This document shows, piece by piece, positions 16,464-23,780 of a DNA stretch of 42,815 nt (positions within the stretch are counted from its first letter, which is position 1; each line of letters begins with the position of its first letter). The stretch comes from Subdoligranulum variabile (GTDB lineage Bacteria; Bacillota; Clostridia; Oscillospirales; Ruminococcaceae). The stretch covers positions 1 to 42,815 of the forward strand of contig SFKI01000022.1 of the NCBI GenBank assembly GCA_004554775.1, written 5' to 3'. Below the pieces are notes generated by a model that worked only from the letters and a program-made list of their open reading frames with translations, was not told where the DNA came from and made no database searches. Position numbers and translations under genes: made by a program.

Positions 16464-17549
16464 TTACTGGCCCACCACAGCCCAATGCTTATCATTGTGG
16501 TTCAGCACTTCGCAGCCGGTGGCGGTGACAAGGACAAGATCCTCGACGCGCACGCCGAACTCGCCCGGCAGGTAAACGCCCGGCTCGATGGAGAAGATCA
16601 TGCCCGGGCGCACCTCGGCCTGGTTGGCGCTGCTGACATCGCCCTTCTCGTGGTCTGTCTGGCCGATGAAGTGCCCCAGACGGTGGTTAAAATACTCGCC
16701 GTAACCGGCATCGGCAATCAAATTGCGCGCGGCGGCGTCGAGTTCGCACAGCTTCACGCCCGGCTTGATGAGCGCTTCGGCGGCTTCGTTGGCGCGGCGC
16801 ACCAGGTCGTGTACGGCAGCCTGCTTCTCGGTCGGCTGGCCGCAGAACCAGGTGCGGGTCATGTCGCTGCAATAGCGGTCCTTGACGCAGCCCATGTCAA
16901 ACAGCACGCAGTCGCCCTCCTGCAGCACGGTGTCGTCCGGCTCGTGGTGGGGGTCGGCGGCATTGGCACCAAACGAAACGATGGTGGTAAAGCTCGGGCC
17001 CTCGCAGCCGTAGGCACGGAAGCGGCTGTCAATGAACTCGGCCACCTGGCACTCGGTCATGCCTGCTTTTACGTAGTGTTTTGCCTCCTCATTGACAAGG
17101 TCGTTGATGCGGGAGGCTTCGCGCATCAGGGCCTGCTCGGCCTCATCCTTACAGGCACGGCAGTCGTCCACGCAGTCACTGGCAAGGCGCACCGGCATGG
17201 CAGGGTGGGCCTCCATCAGCGGGATCAGGAACCTGGCGGGCCATTCTTTGTCGATGCCAAGCGGTTTTTCTGCATCCACCACAGCGGCGATCTGTTCTAT
17301 GGGTGCGTCGGTATCGGTATGCCAGATGGCCTGGCACGGCGGGTTGGGCACGTTGAACAGCTTATTTAAAAACAGCGTGGGCTCGCCCGCCACCGGCAGG
17401 TAGAGGGCCATCAAACGCTCGTACGGTTCGACGGCGACGCCGGTCAGGTACCACACGCTTTTGGGGTCACATACGATCATCTGGGTCAGGCCGCAGCTTT
17501 GCAGGGCCGCACGCACCCGGGCAATACGTTCAGCATGAATCTTTTCCAT
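16464..17549 (-). CDS. M24 metallopeptidase, Xaa-Pro dipeptidase type
   Basis: A 361-residue cytoplasmic peptidase. A creatinase-like N-domain (about 1-130) is followed by a pita-bread catalytic domain (about 135-361) with all five metal ligands visible: Asp218 (LFDMG), Asp229 (CSDMTRT), His293 (RLGHFIG), Glu322 (SIEPGVY) and Glu336 (RVEDLV). It is expected to cleave dipeptides or N-terminal residues before proline. I use the ATG at 17549, with GGAAGGAT upstream; further in-frame starts up to 17603 would run into the divergent promoter of yfcE. It lies 42 bases upstream of the MYG1-like gene on the same strand and may be co-transcribed. Confidence 0.92.
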   Translation of the reverse strand: MEKIHAERIARVRAALQSCGLTQMIVCDPKSVWYLTGVAVEPYERLMALYLPVAGEPTLFLNKLFNVPNPPCQAIWHTDTDAPIEQIAAVVDAEKPLGIDKEWPARFLIPLMEAHPAMPVRLASDCVDDCRACKDEAEQALMREASRINDLVNEEAKHYVKAGMTECQVAEFIDSRFRAYGCEGPSFTTIVSFGANAADPHHEPDDTVLQEGDCVLFDMGCVKDRYCSDMTRTWFCGQPTEKQAAVHDLVRRANEAAEALIKPGVKLCELDAAARNLIADAGYGEYFNHRLGHFIGQTDHEKGDVSSANQAEVRPGMIFSIEPGVYLPGEFGVRVEDLVLVTATGCEVLNHNDKHWAVVGQ

Positions 17550-17597
17550 GTAAATCATCATCCTTCCATGCGACATTATAGCATGGTTAGCCACGGC

Positions 17598-17626
17598 TTG
17601 CAATTCTTATCCCGAGCCTGTACAAT
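17598..17626 (+). promoter_or_regulatory. yfcE promoter
   Basis: -35 TTGCAA (17598-17603), spacer of exactly 17 bp, -10 TACAAT (17621-17626). The start codon is 23 bases downstream of the -10 and is served by GAGGTGAT. Confidence 0.75.
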
Positions 17627-17648
17627 AAAAAATACGAGGTGATGTTTT

Positions 17649-18194
17649 ATGAAGCTGATGATCGCATCGGACCTGCACGGGTCCGCTTACTATACCCGCC
17701 AACTGCTGGATGCCTGGGACCGTGAGGGCGCGCCGCGTTTATTTTTGCTGGGCGATATTTTGTACCACGGCCCGCGCAACGACCTGCCCGCCGGTTACGC
17801 CCCCAAGGAAGTGCTGGCGATGCTGAACGAGCGCAGGGGCCGCATTTTCTGCGTGCGCGGCAACTGCGACGGCGAGGTGGACCAGATGGTGCTGGACTTC
17901 CCGATCCTGGCCGACTACGCGGTGCTGACCGCCGGGGAGCGGTTAATTTATGCCACCCACGGCCATGTGTACAACACCGCGCACCTGCCGCCGCTGCAGC
18001 CCGGTGATATCCTGCTGCACGGCCACACCCACGTGCCCGCCTGGCAGGCGTTTGGCGAGGGGAATTTGTATCTCAACCCCGGCTCGGTCTCCATCCCCAA
18101 GGAAAACAGCCCCCACAGCTACATGACACTGGAGGGCGGAAAGCTTGTGTGGAAGGATTTGGAGGGAAAGGGTTATCACGAGTTGCGTATTTGA
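17649..18194 (+). CDS. yfcE: YfcE/MJ0936-type phosphodiesterase
   Basis: A 181-residue calcineurin-like metallophosphoesterase. All metal motifs are present: SDLHG (Asp8, His10), LLGDILYHGPRN (Asp36), VRGNCDGEVD (Asn72), THGH (His104) and LHGHTHVP (His126, His128). YfcE-family enzymes hydrolyse phosphodiesters in vitro; the natural substrate is not settled. Length matches the family (about 180). It is monocistronic, with its own 17-bp-spaced promoter and a strong terminator 13 bases after the stop. Confidence 0.95.
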   Translation: MKLMIASDLHGSAYYTRQLLDAWDREGAPRLFLLGDILYHGPRNDLPAGYAPKEVLAMLNERRGRIFCVRGNCDGEVDQMVLDFPILADYAVLTAGERLIYATHGHVYNTAHLPPLQPGDILLHGHTHVPAWQAFGEGNLYLNPGSVSIPKENSPHSYMTLEGGKLVWKDLEGKGYHELRI

Positions 18195-18207
18195 TTGCAA
18201 TAGAATT

Positions 18208-18236
18208 GGCTCCCCTTAAGGGGAGCCTTTTGTTTT
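18208..18236 (+). terminator. yfcE terminator
   Basis: A perfect 20-base palindrome, GGCTCCCCTTAAGGGGAGCC (18208-18227), followed by TTTTGTTTTTATT. It abuts the ktrA stop on the other strand and may act weakly for that gene too. Confidence 0.9.
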
Positions 18237-18907
18237 TATTCCTGTATCGCCCGCTCAAAGCGGTCGATTTTCTCCACTTTGCCCACTACGGACACGGTGT
18301 CCCCCTCGGCAAATTTGTAATCGGCGGCAAACTCCACGTCGGTGCGGTGGTCGCGCTCGACAGCGATGATGTTGATGCCGTAGACCTTGCGCACATCCAG
18401 TTCGCGGATGGTGCGGCCCAGCAGCTTGCCGCCCACGGCAATGCGCCGCACCTCGACGCCGTCATCCAGCGCGATATAATCCAGCAGATTGCCCGAGATC
18501 AGCCGCTTGCCGATGCGCACAGCCATGTCGGCTTCGGGGTAGACGACCGTTGCACCCAGGCGCTTGAGCACCTCACCGTGGACCTCGCTGGCGGCTTTGG
18601 CGATGACCTGCGGCACGCCCAGTTTAATAACCAGCATCGTGGTCAGGATGCTGATGTCCACCTGCTCGCCGATGCAGACGGTCACGGTGCCGCAGTTCTG
18701 CATGCCGGTCTCTTTGATGGCTTCCTCGCTCAGATTATCCACCACAAACGCGTAGTCGGTATAGCGGCGCACGGCCTTGACCTTTTCCTCGTTTTTGTCA
18801 ATGGCGATGACCTCTTTGCCCGCCTCGGCCAGGGTTTTCACCAGCGCCGTGCCGAACCGGCCCAGGCCGATGACGCCGTAAATGTCAGTTTTCAGTTGTC
18901 TTTTCAT
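18236..18907 (-). CDS. ktrA: KtrA-type potassium channel regulatory subunit
   Basis: A 223-residue cytoplasmic RCK protein that gates the KtrB potassium transporter. RCK_N (about 7-130) has a Rossmann loop GLGRFG (14-19) and the acidic strand-end AIDKNEEKV. RCK_C (about 140-223) has GGKLLGRTIRELDVRKVYGINIIAVERD, the region that binds c-di-AMP in related proteins. The size is the KtrA/KtrC norm. The ATG at 18907 has AAAGGATT upstream; upstream in-frame codons would fall in a hairpin repeat. It follows ktrB on the minus strand with a 152-base repeat-filled gap. Confidence 0.94.
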   Translation of the reverse strand: MKRQLKTDIYGVIGLGRFGTALVKTLAEAGKEVIAIDKNEEKVKAVRRYTDYAFVVDNLSEEAIKETGMQNCGTVTVCIGEQVDISILTTMLVIKLGVPQVIAKAASEVHGEVLKRLGATVVYPEADMAVRIGKRLISGNLLDYIALDDGVEVRRIAVGGKLLGRTIRELDVRKVYGINIIAVERDHRTDVEFAADYKFAEGDTVSVVGKVEKIDRFERAIQE

Positions 18908-18923
18908 CAAATCAATCCTTTCT

Positions 18924-19050
18924 GCCTCCCTCTGCGAGGGAGGTGTCTGCGCGGCAGCGCAGACGGAGGGAGAGAGCTTGCCATTCTTGCACTCCCGGTC
19001 GGGCTCTCTCCCCCACCCGCTCCGCGGGAGCCCCCTCGCAGAGGGGGGCC
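18924..19050. repeat. Structured intergenic repeat (CTCCCT family), ktrB-ktrA gap
   Basis: About 127 bases of nested inverted repeats: GCCTCCCTC-TGC-GAGGGAGG, then GTCTGCGC-GGCA-GCGCAGAC, then GGAGGGAGAGAGC pairing with GCTCTCTCCCCC about 25 bases later, then CCCCCTC-GCA-GAGGGGG. A related copy lies at 27859-28020, sharing the first hairpin layout and the GCGCAGACGGAGGGA box. It fills the gap between two genes of one operon. Confidence 0.8.
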
Positions 19051-19059
19051 GCTCGGGGC

Positions 19060-20364
19060 TTACCCTATCGTAATGGCTTCCTCGGTATATTTGGCGCTTG
19101 GTTCGGGGCGCGTGACCCAAAGGGACAGCAGCGTAAACGCACCCACACGGCCGATGAACATGGTGGCGATCAGCACTGCCTTGCTGGCCGGGTGCAGCCC
19201 TGCCGTAATGCCCATGCTAAGGCCCGCTGTGCTATAGGCCGAGACTTGCTCAAACAGCAGCTGCACAAAGCTCAGCTGCGGTTCCAGCACGCAGAGCACA
19301 AAGGTTCCCACAAACACTACCACGGCCCCCAACAGCGTAATGGTTGCGGCTTTGTCCAGGCTTTCTTTGGGCAGGCGGCGCTTGAACGCCCCCAGCCTGC
19401 GTTTGGAAAAGATGATGCGCACTTCCTGCATCAGCACAAAAAAGGTCGTGGTCTTGATGCCGCCGCCCGTCGACCCGGGCGAAGCGCCGATGAACATTAA
19501 AATCATCACCACCAGCAGCCCGGCGTTTGTCATGGCACCGATGTCGATGGTGGAAAAGCCCGCCGTGCGGGTGGTGATGCTCTGGAACAGCGCCGCCAGA
19601 AAGCTGATCGGCTCGGTCAGCCAGAGCAGCAGCGCGCCGCCCAGAATCAGCACCGCCGTCGTGGTCAGCACCACTTTGCTGTGCAGCGTCAGTTTGCGGA
19701 AACGCCCGCGGCAGCGCAGCACATCCAGCACGACCATAAAACCGATGCCGCCCAGGACGATCATTGCCTCGGTGACAAGGTTCAGCCAGACATTGCTGCA
19801 GTACGGGATCAGGCTGTGACCGCCGCCCAGCACATCAAGCCCGGCGTTGTTAAATGACGCAACGGCGTGGAAAATGCTGATCCAGGCAGCGCGCAGCGGC
19901 GGGTAATCCCGCGCAAACACCGGGTAGCTTGCCACGGCACCGATGCCCTCGACCAGCAGGGTCATCGCCATGATGGCCCGCACGAGCTTGACCATGCCCT
20001 CAAAGCTTTCGACATTGAGGGCCTCGCGCACAAGGCTGCGCCCACGGAAGCCGATGCGCCGCCCGGCCGCGATGGCCAGCCCCATGCTGACCGAAGAAAT
20101 GCCAAGCCCGCCCAGCTGCATCAGCACCGCCAGCACGGCCTGACCGAACAGCGTAAAGGTATCACCGGGGTCGACTGTGACCAGCCCGGTCACGCAGACG
20201 GCGCTGGTGGCGGTAAACAGGGCATCCACCCCGGGCAGCCGTGCCCCCTGCACCGCCACGGGCAGCAAGAGCAGCACCGTGCCGGACAAAATCAGCGCTG
20301 CAAAGCCAACCGCGATGGTGCGCGCCGGGGTCTGCCGTTTTACGATTTTTTTGAAGTTTTCCAC
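19060..20364 (-). CDS. ktrB: KtrB/TrkH-type potassium transporter
   Basis: A 434-residue integral membrane potassium uptake protein with four M1-P-M2 repeats. The four filter regions are visible: SAVCVTGL, SFNNAGLD, TTRTAGF and SAYSTAGL, each with the conserved Gly that lines the pore. Length agrees with KtrB (about 440-450) rather than the larger TrkH. Its partner KtrA is encoded downstream. The ATG at 20364 has AGGTGAAA upstream. Transcription probably starts from the minus-strand half of a divergent promoter at 20395-20423. Confidence 0.95.
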   Translation of the reverse strand: MENFKKIVKRQTPARTIAVGFAALILSGTVLLLLPVAVQGARLPGVDALFTATSAVCVTGLVTVDPGDTFTLFGQAVLAVLMQLGGLGISSVSMGLAIAAGRRIGFRGRSLVREALNVESFEGMVKLVRAIMAMTLLVEGIGAVASYPVFARDYPPLRAAWISIFHAVASFNNAGLDVLGGGHSLIPYCSNVWLNLVTEAMIVLGGIGFMVVLDVLRCRGRFRKLTLHSKVVLTTTAVLILGGALLLWLTEPISFLAALFQSITTRTAGFSTIDIGAMTNAGLLVVMILMFIGASPGSTGGGIKTTTFFVLMQEVRIIFSKRRLGAFKRRLPKESLDKAATITLLGAVVVFVGTFVLCVLEPQLSFVQLLFEQVSAYSTAGLSMGITAGLHPASKAVLIATMFIGRVGAFTLLSLWVTRPEPSAKYTEEAITIG

Positions 20365-20394
20365 ATTTTCACCTGTGCTTCGTAAATTATTTCC

Positions 20395-20423
20395 ACTTTA
20401 CCACGAAAGACCGGGGGCGTCAA
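20395..20423 (-). promoter_or_regulatory. ktrB promoter (half of divergent pair)
   Basis: Minus strand: -35 TTGACG (20418-20423), 17-bp spacer, -10 TAAAGT (20395-20400). Its -35 forms an inverted repeat with the -35 of the divergent promoter: CGTCAAG-TACTG-CTTGACG (20418-20436). Confidence 0.7.
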
Positions 20424-20430
20424 GTACTGC

Positions 20431-20459
20431 TTGACGAAGTGTGCCGGGCGTGGTATAGT
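20431..20459 (+). promoter_or_regulatory. Promoter of the leader peptide/MFS transcript
   Basis: -35 TTGACG (20431-20436), exactly 17 bp, -10 TATAGT (20454-20459). Transcription should begin near 20466, just before the leader ribosome site GGAGG (20481-20485). Confidence 0.8.
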
Positions 20460-20493
20460 AAGGCCATACTTTACCGGGAAGGAGGGCGCACCC

Positions 20494-20541
20494 ATGCGCT
20501 GGCGCTTTGGTGTTCTTTTTCAGAAAAAAGGAAACCCTTAA
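20494..20541 (+). CDS. 15-residue leader peptide upstream of the MFS gene
   Basis: The open frame encodes MRWRFGVLFQKKGNP. It has GGAAGGAGGG eight bases before the ATG and a near-consensus promoter directly upstream. It is followed by 168 bases of structured leader with an intrinsic terminator before the MFS start. Leader peptides of this kind control antibiotic-resistance genes in Firmicutes: a drug-stalled or slowed ribosome on the leader prevents terminator formation. The peptide is basic and aromatic. The real promoter and ribosome site make chance unlikely, but the mechanism is inference. Confidence 0.65.
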   Translation: MRWRFGVLFQKKGNP

Positions 20542-20619
20542 GCAGTTTGCGCTCGAAGTGTGCCCATTTTCAAATTAAACCATCCCAGTAGAGCAAGGCG
20601 GAAAGTGTTAGCTTTTTTC

Positions 20620-20654
20620 GGCCCTGCAGCTTTGCTGTGGGGTCGTTTATTTTT
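20620..20654 (+). terminator. Attenuator-like terminator before the MFS gene
   Basis: GGCCCTGCAGC (20620-20630), loop TTT, GCTGTGGGGTC (20634-20644): all eleven positions pair (three G-U), followed by GTTTATTTTT. It lies inside the leader of the MFS transcript, 56 bases before its start codon. An upstream segment (GGCGGAAAG near 20597 with CTTTTTTCGGCC at 20612-20623) can pair and would take the first bases of the terminator stem, as an antiterminator would. AAGTGTGCCCA near 20557 can also pair with TGGGCACTT near 20654. Confidence 0.7.
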
Positions 20655-20709
20655 GGGCACTTGTTTCTTGTGTGTCAAATAGAACACATACACAGAAAGG
20701 GTGTTCCCG

Positions 20710-21891
20710 ATGAATTTATCAAAGCAATTGCGCGCGGTACGCGTGTATTCGTTCACGTCCTGCCTGCGGCTGACCGACGCCGTCTGGGTGGTGCTGCTGG
20801 CGGCGCGCGGCTTTACGCTGGCGCAGATCGGCCTGGCCGAAGCGGTGTTCCACCTTACCAGCCTGCTGTGCGAAGTGCCCAGCGGCGTGGCCGCAGACCT
20901 GTTGGGGCGGCGGCGCAGTCTGGCCGTGAGCGCCGTTTTAGAAATTTGTTCCGATTTAACGATGGCGTTCTCCCGCAATTTTGCCGCCGTCTGCGCGGCC
21001 ATGGCGCTCAAAGCGCTGGCCTACACGATGATCTCCGGCACGCTGGAAGCGCTGACCTACGACAGCTTAAAAACTGCCGGGCGCGAAAGCGAGTATCTGC
21101 AAATCGACGCATCCGTGTCGGTTTTGCAGCGGCTGGCCACGGCACTGGGCTCGCTGGCAAGTGTATTGTCCTGCGTGCTGCGGTTTGCCGGGTTTTATCT
21201 GGCCAATGCGGGCATCTGCTTTTGCTCGCTGCTGGCGGCGCTGGCTTTGCAGGAGCCGCTTGTTACCGACGAACAGACCGCGCGGCAGCGCCACCCGTTT
21301 GCTGACCTGTCTGCCCGGCTGCGCGCCCATGTGGCCGAAAGTGCCGCCGTGCTGCGCACAACGCCCTTGGCGGTGCGGCTGATCGCTGCGGATGCCGCCA
21401 TCACGCTGCCCAGTTACCTGACGACCATGTTTGTGCAGCAGCGGCTGGTCACACTGGGGTGGGACGCCGCCTGGCTGTTTGTCTCGCCTCTGCTGGCATC
21501 GGCTGCGGCCATGGCGGGCACGGCGCTGGCGCGGCAGTTGCACCCCGGGAAATTGCGCCCGCTGTACCGTCTGTGTGCGTTGGTGTGCGGGGGCGGCGTG
21601 CTGCTGGCCGGGGCGGGGCCTGCCGGGGGCTGCCTGGCCGGGCCGATGCTGGTACAGGCGGCGATCAGCGTCTGGTACCTGCACGCGATGCAGCGATTCA
21701 ACGATGCCATCCCCAGTGACCGCCGGGCGACGCTGATCAGCGTGGACAGCATGGCGTACAGTGTGCTAATGATCCCCGCCAGCCCCTTACTTGGGCTGCT
21801 GGCCGACCTGACCGGCCATGCCGGGGCCGGGCTGTGTGCCCTGGGCGGCCTGGTGCTTGCCAGCGGTTTGCTGCTGCCGTGCCGCAAATAA
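20710..21891 (+). CDS. MFS efflux transporter
   Basis: A 393-residue membrane protein with about 12 hydrophobic helices and the MFS A-motif between TM2 and TM3 (GVAADLLGRRRSL). Its N-terminal pattern, with VPSGVAADLLGRRR after EVFHLTSLLCE-like residues, resembles drug-type MFS exporters of Gram-positives; the substrate cannot be read from sequence. The ATG at 20710 has GAAAGGGTG upstream; an in-frame GTG at 20701 is too close to that site. The gene lies behind a promoter, leader peptide and terminator, which suggests induction by a compound affecting translation, such as a ribosome-targeting antibiotic (inference). Confidence 0.88.
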   Translation: MNLSKQLRAVRVYSFTSCLRLTDAVWVVLLAARGFTLAQIGLAEAVFHLTSLLCEVPSGVAADLLGRRRSLAVSAVLEICSDLTMAFSRNFAAVCAAMALKALAYTMISGTLEALTYDSLKTAGRESEYLQIDASVSVLQRLATALGSLASVLSCVLRFAGFYLANAGICFCSLLAALALQEPLVTDEQTARQRHPFADLSARLRAHVAESAAVLRTTPLAVRLIAADAAITLPSYLTTMFVQQRLVTLGWDAAWLFVSPLLASAAAMAGTALARQLHPGKLRPLYRLCALVCGGGVLLAGAGPAGGCLAGPMLVQAAISVWYLHAMQRFNDAIPSDRRATLISVDSMAYSVLMIPASPLLGLLADLTGHAGAGLCALGGLVLASGLLLPCRK

Positions 21892-22008
21892 TTGTACGTT
21901 GCAGCGTGGTTGCAACCGTATGTTGACAAAGTTCCACCCCGGAGGTTCTTGTTTGCAACGGGTGAATGTGGTAGAGTGAGGCTACCGTAAGGCGCCACAC
22001 GTCCCCCC

Positions 22009-22035
22009 GTAGGGGCGGATTCCATATCCGCCCGC
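22009..22035. repeat. Single TAGGGG hairpin repeat unit
   Basis: GTAGGGGCGGAT-TCCAT-ATCCGCCCGC lies between the MFS gene and the XRE regulator. It is the same core as 23635-23663 and, inverted, 37118-37145. It would lie in the 5' leader of the regulator transcript. Confidence 0.8.
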
Positions 22036-22064
22036 AAACACCGCCCACCTTCAAGGAGGTTCCC

Positions 22065-23048
22065 ATGATCTTTGCTGACAAACTTATAGCTCTGCGCAAA
22101 AAATCCGGCTGGTCGCAGGAAGAACTGGCCGAGAAGCTCGGCGTGACCCGGCAATCCGTCTCCAAGTGGGAGGGCGCACAGTCGGTGCCCGATATCGACA
22201 AAATTTTGCAGCTGTCCCACCTGTTCGGCGTAACGACCGACTACCTTTTAAAAGACGAGCTCGGCGAGCCGGAGTACACCGCCGGGGACGATGCCCCCGC
22301 CCTGCGCAAAGTCACACTGGCCCAGGCGAACGACTACCTGACCCAAGCCCATGCCAACGCGCCCAAAATGGCGCTGGCCACAGCGCTGTGCGTCCTGAGT
22401 CCTGTCCCGCTGATCGCCCTTGGTGCGCTGGCCGAGTACGGGTATTTCCGCGCCGATTTCGCCACCGGGCTGGGGCTGTGTACCCTGCTTGTGCTGGTGG
22501 CCGTGGCGGTGGTGCTGTTCATGCAGTGCGGCGCGGCTGTAAAGCCCTATGAATTTTTGGAAAAAGAGCCTATCGACACCGAGTACGGCGTGACCGGCCT
22601 GGCGCACGAGCGCCGGGATGCCTTTGCCGTGCAATACAACCGGGGCAATACCCTGGGCACGGTGCTGTGCATTTTGTGCGCTGTGCCGCTGTTTGCAGCG
22701 ATGATGTTTTTAGACACGGATATTCTGGCGGCTGCTGCGGTCTGCCTGCTGCTGGTGTTGGTGGCGTGCGGTGTGTACGCCTTTGTGCGGGTGGGCACCG
22801 TGCAGGATGCCCTGAACCAGCTGCTGGAAGAGGGCGATTTCACCCGCGACGCCAAAGCCCGCAAAAGTGCCATCCGCGCGGTTGCGGCGGCGTACTGGCT
22901 GGTAGTGGTAGCCATTTTCCTGTTTTACACGTTCGGCCCCTACGGCAACGGCCAGCCGGAGTACAGTTGGTTTATCTGGGCCATCGCCGGTGTGATTTTT
23001 GCCGCCGTGATGGTCGTGATGAAAGCGGTGCAGCGCCACCACAACTAA
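22065..23048 (+). CDS. XRE-family regulator with C-terminal membrane domain
   Basis: A 327-residue protein. The N-terminal HTH_3 domain (about 5-60) includes WSQEELAEKLGVTRQSVSKWE. A short linker is followed by hydrophobic segments at about 103-123, 130-152, 198-217, 222-243 and two near the C-terminus (about 275-295 and 303-320). Such membrane-linked XRE regulators are common in Clostridia and are thought to pass signals from the membrane to DNA, but I cannot name the target. The ATG has CAAGGAGG upstream. It has no obvious partner gene: ridA follows with its own promoter. Confidence 0.88.
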   Translation: MIFADKLIALRKKSGWSQEELAEKLGVTRQSVSKWEGAQSVPDIDKILQLSHLFGVTTDYLLKDELGEPEYTAGDDAPALRKVTLAQANDYLTQAHANAPKMALATALCVLSPVPLIALGALAEYGYFRADFATGLGLCTLLVLVAVAVVLFMQCGAAVKPYEFLEKEPIDTEYGVTGLAHERRDAFAVQYNRGNTLGTVLCILCAVPLFAAMMFLDTDILAAAAVCLLLVLVACGVYAFVRVGTVQDALNQLLEEGDFTRDAKARKSAIRAVAAAYWLVVVAIFLFYTFGPYGNGQPEYSWFIWAIAGVIFAAVMVVMKAVQRHHN

Positions 23049-23092
23049 AAGGCTGTCCTCAAGGGGAGCCACTATAAATTCCAACAAACATC

Positions 23093-23121
23093 TTTACATT
23101 TCCCCCAAACGCGCGTACAAT
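23093..23121 (+). promoter_or_regulatory. ridA promoter
   Basis: -35 TTTACA (23093-23098), 17-bp spacer, -10 TACAAT (23116-23121); the ribosome site GAGGGAG lies further downstream. A decayed GGCTGTCC-TCAA-GGGGAGCC hairpin at about 23051-23070 lies between the XRE gene and this promoter and lacks a T run. Confidence 0.7.
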
Positions 23122-23163
23122 AAGCCCATCTCCATAAACTTTAAATGAGGGAGTTGTTTTTGT

Positions 23164-23535
23164 ATGAAACGTATCGTATCTGATAAAGCGCCTGCCGCGC
23201 TCGGCCCTTATGTGCAGGCCGTGGACACCGGCAGCACCGTGTATTGCAGCGGCCAGCTGGGCCTGGACCCCGCCACCGGCGTTCTGCCCGAGGGCGTGGT
23301 CGAACAGACCCATCAGTCGCTGAAAAACCTGCAGGCTGTGCTGGCCGAGGCCGGGCTGACGCTGGATGACGTTGTGAAAACCACGGTCTTTGTGCAGGAC
23401 CTTGGCGATTTTGCCGCCGTCAACGAGGTGTATGCCCAGTATTTCCACAGCTACCCCGCCCGCAGCTGCGTGCAGATCGCCGCGCTGCCCAAAGGTGCGC
23501 TGGTAGAAATTGAGTGCATTGCGGTGCGCGGCTAA
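23164..23535 (+). CDS. ridA: RidA enamine/imine deaminase
   Basis: A 123-residue YjgF/RidA protein that hydrolyses reactive 2-aminoacrylate-type enamines formed by PLP enzymes. Family signature residues are visible: YCSGQLGLDPATG, the active-site Arg100 in YPARSCVQIAALPKGALVEIE, and Glu117. Length and motifs match active RidA rather than the inactive paralogues. It forms trimers in related bacteria. It has its own promoter and is followed by a repeat cluster and a terminator. Confidence 0.95.
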   Translation: MKRIVSDKAPAALGPYVQAVDTGSTVYCSGQLGLDPATGVLPEGVVEQTHQSLKNLQAVLAEAGLTLDDVVKTTVFVQDLGDFAAVNEVYAQYFHSYPARSCVQIAALPKGALVEIECIAVRG

Positions 23536-23552
23536 AAAGCCAACGGCACCTT

Positions 23553-23713
23553 GTGGGGGCGCGCATTGCCCGCCCGCAGAGTGCGCGGCAAGGTGAATCC
23601 GCACGGGAGCATATAGAATGCTCCCCTACGGCGCGTAGGGGCGGATTCCATATCCGCCCGTAGAGTTTGGCGGCAGCGCAGGATCCCACGGGCGAACGCT
23701 GTTCGCCCCTACA
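23553..23713. repeat. Cluster of four TAGGGG hairpin repeat units
   Basis: Four units lie in the ridA-oleate hydratase gap. The cores are GCATTGC (23553-23577), GGGAGCAT-ATAGA-ATGCTCCC (23602-23630, inverse orientation), GGAT-TCCAT-ATCC (23635-23663) and CGAAC-GCT-GTTCG (23687-23713, inverse). Outer boxes GTAGGGG and CCCGT/CCCGC are constant. A linker with GGCGGCAGCGCA (about 23670-23681) recurs near 37021 in another cluster. Confidence 0.85.
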
Positions 23714-23732
23714 CACTCAACAAACTAAAGCA

Positions 23733-23766
23733 CCAGGCCCCGCCTTTCGGTGGGGCCTGGCTCTGT
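23733..23766. terminator. Bidirectional terminator between ridA and oleate hydratase gene
   Basis: CCAGGCCCCGCC (23733-23744), loop TTTC, GGTGGGGCCTGG (23749-23760), one G-U pair; CTCTGTTTAT follows on the plus strand. The genes converge here. Confidence 0.8.
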
Positions 23767-23780
23767 TTATAGAAAGCTTA

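Noticed and set aside
15408..17369. Long plus-strand open frame of 653 codons across the MYG1 and M24 genes
   Set aside because: It is antisense to three well-supported genes with catalytic motifs. GC-rich DNA leaves the opposite strand free of stops; the translation has no family features or start signal.
18908..19120. Longer N-terminus for KtrA upstream of 18907
   Set aside because: It would read through the hairpin repeat and overlap ktrB; a good ribosome site marks the ATG at 18907.
23553..23713. Clustered palindromic repeats as a CRISPR array
   Set aside because: Units differ in core and orientation, spacing is irregular and no cas gene is near.
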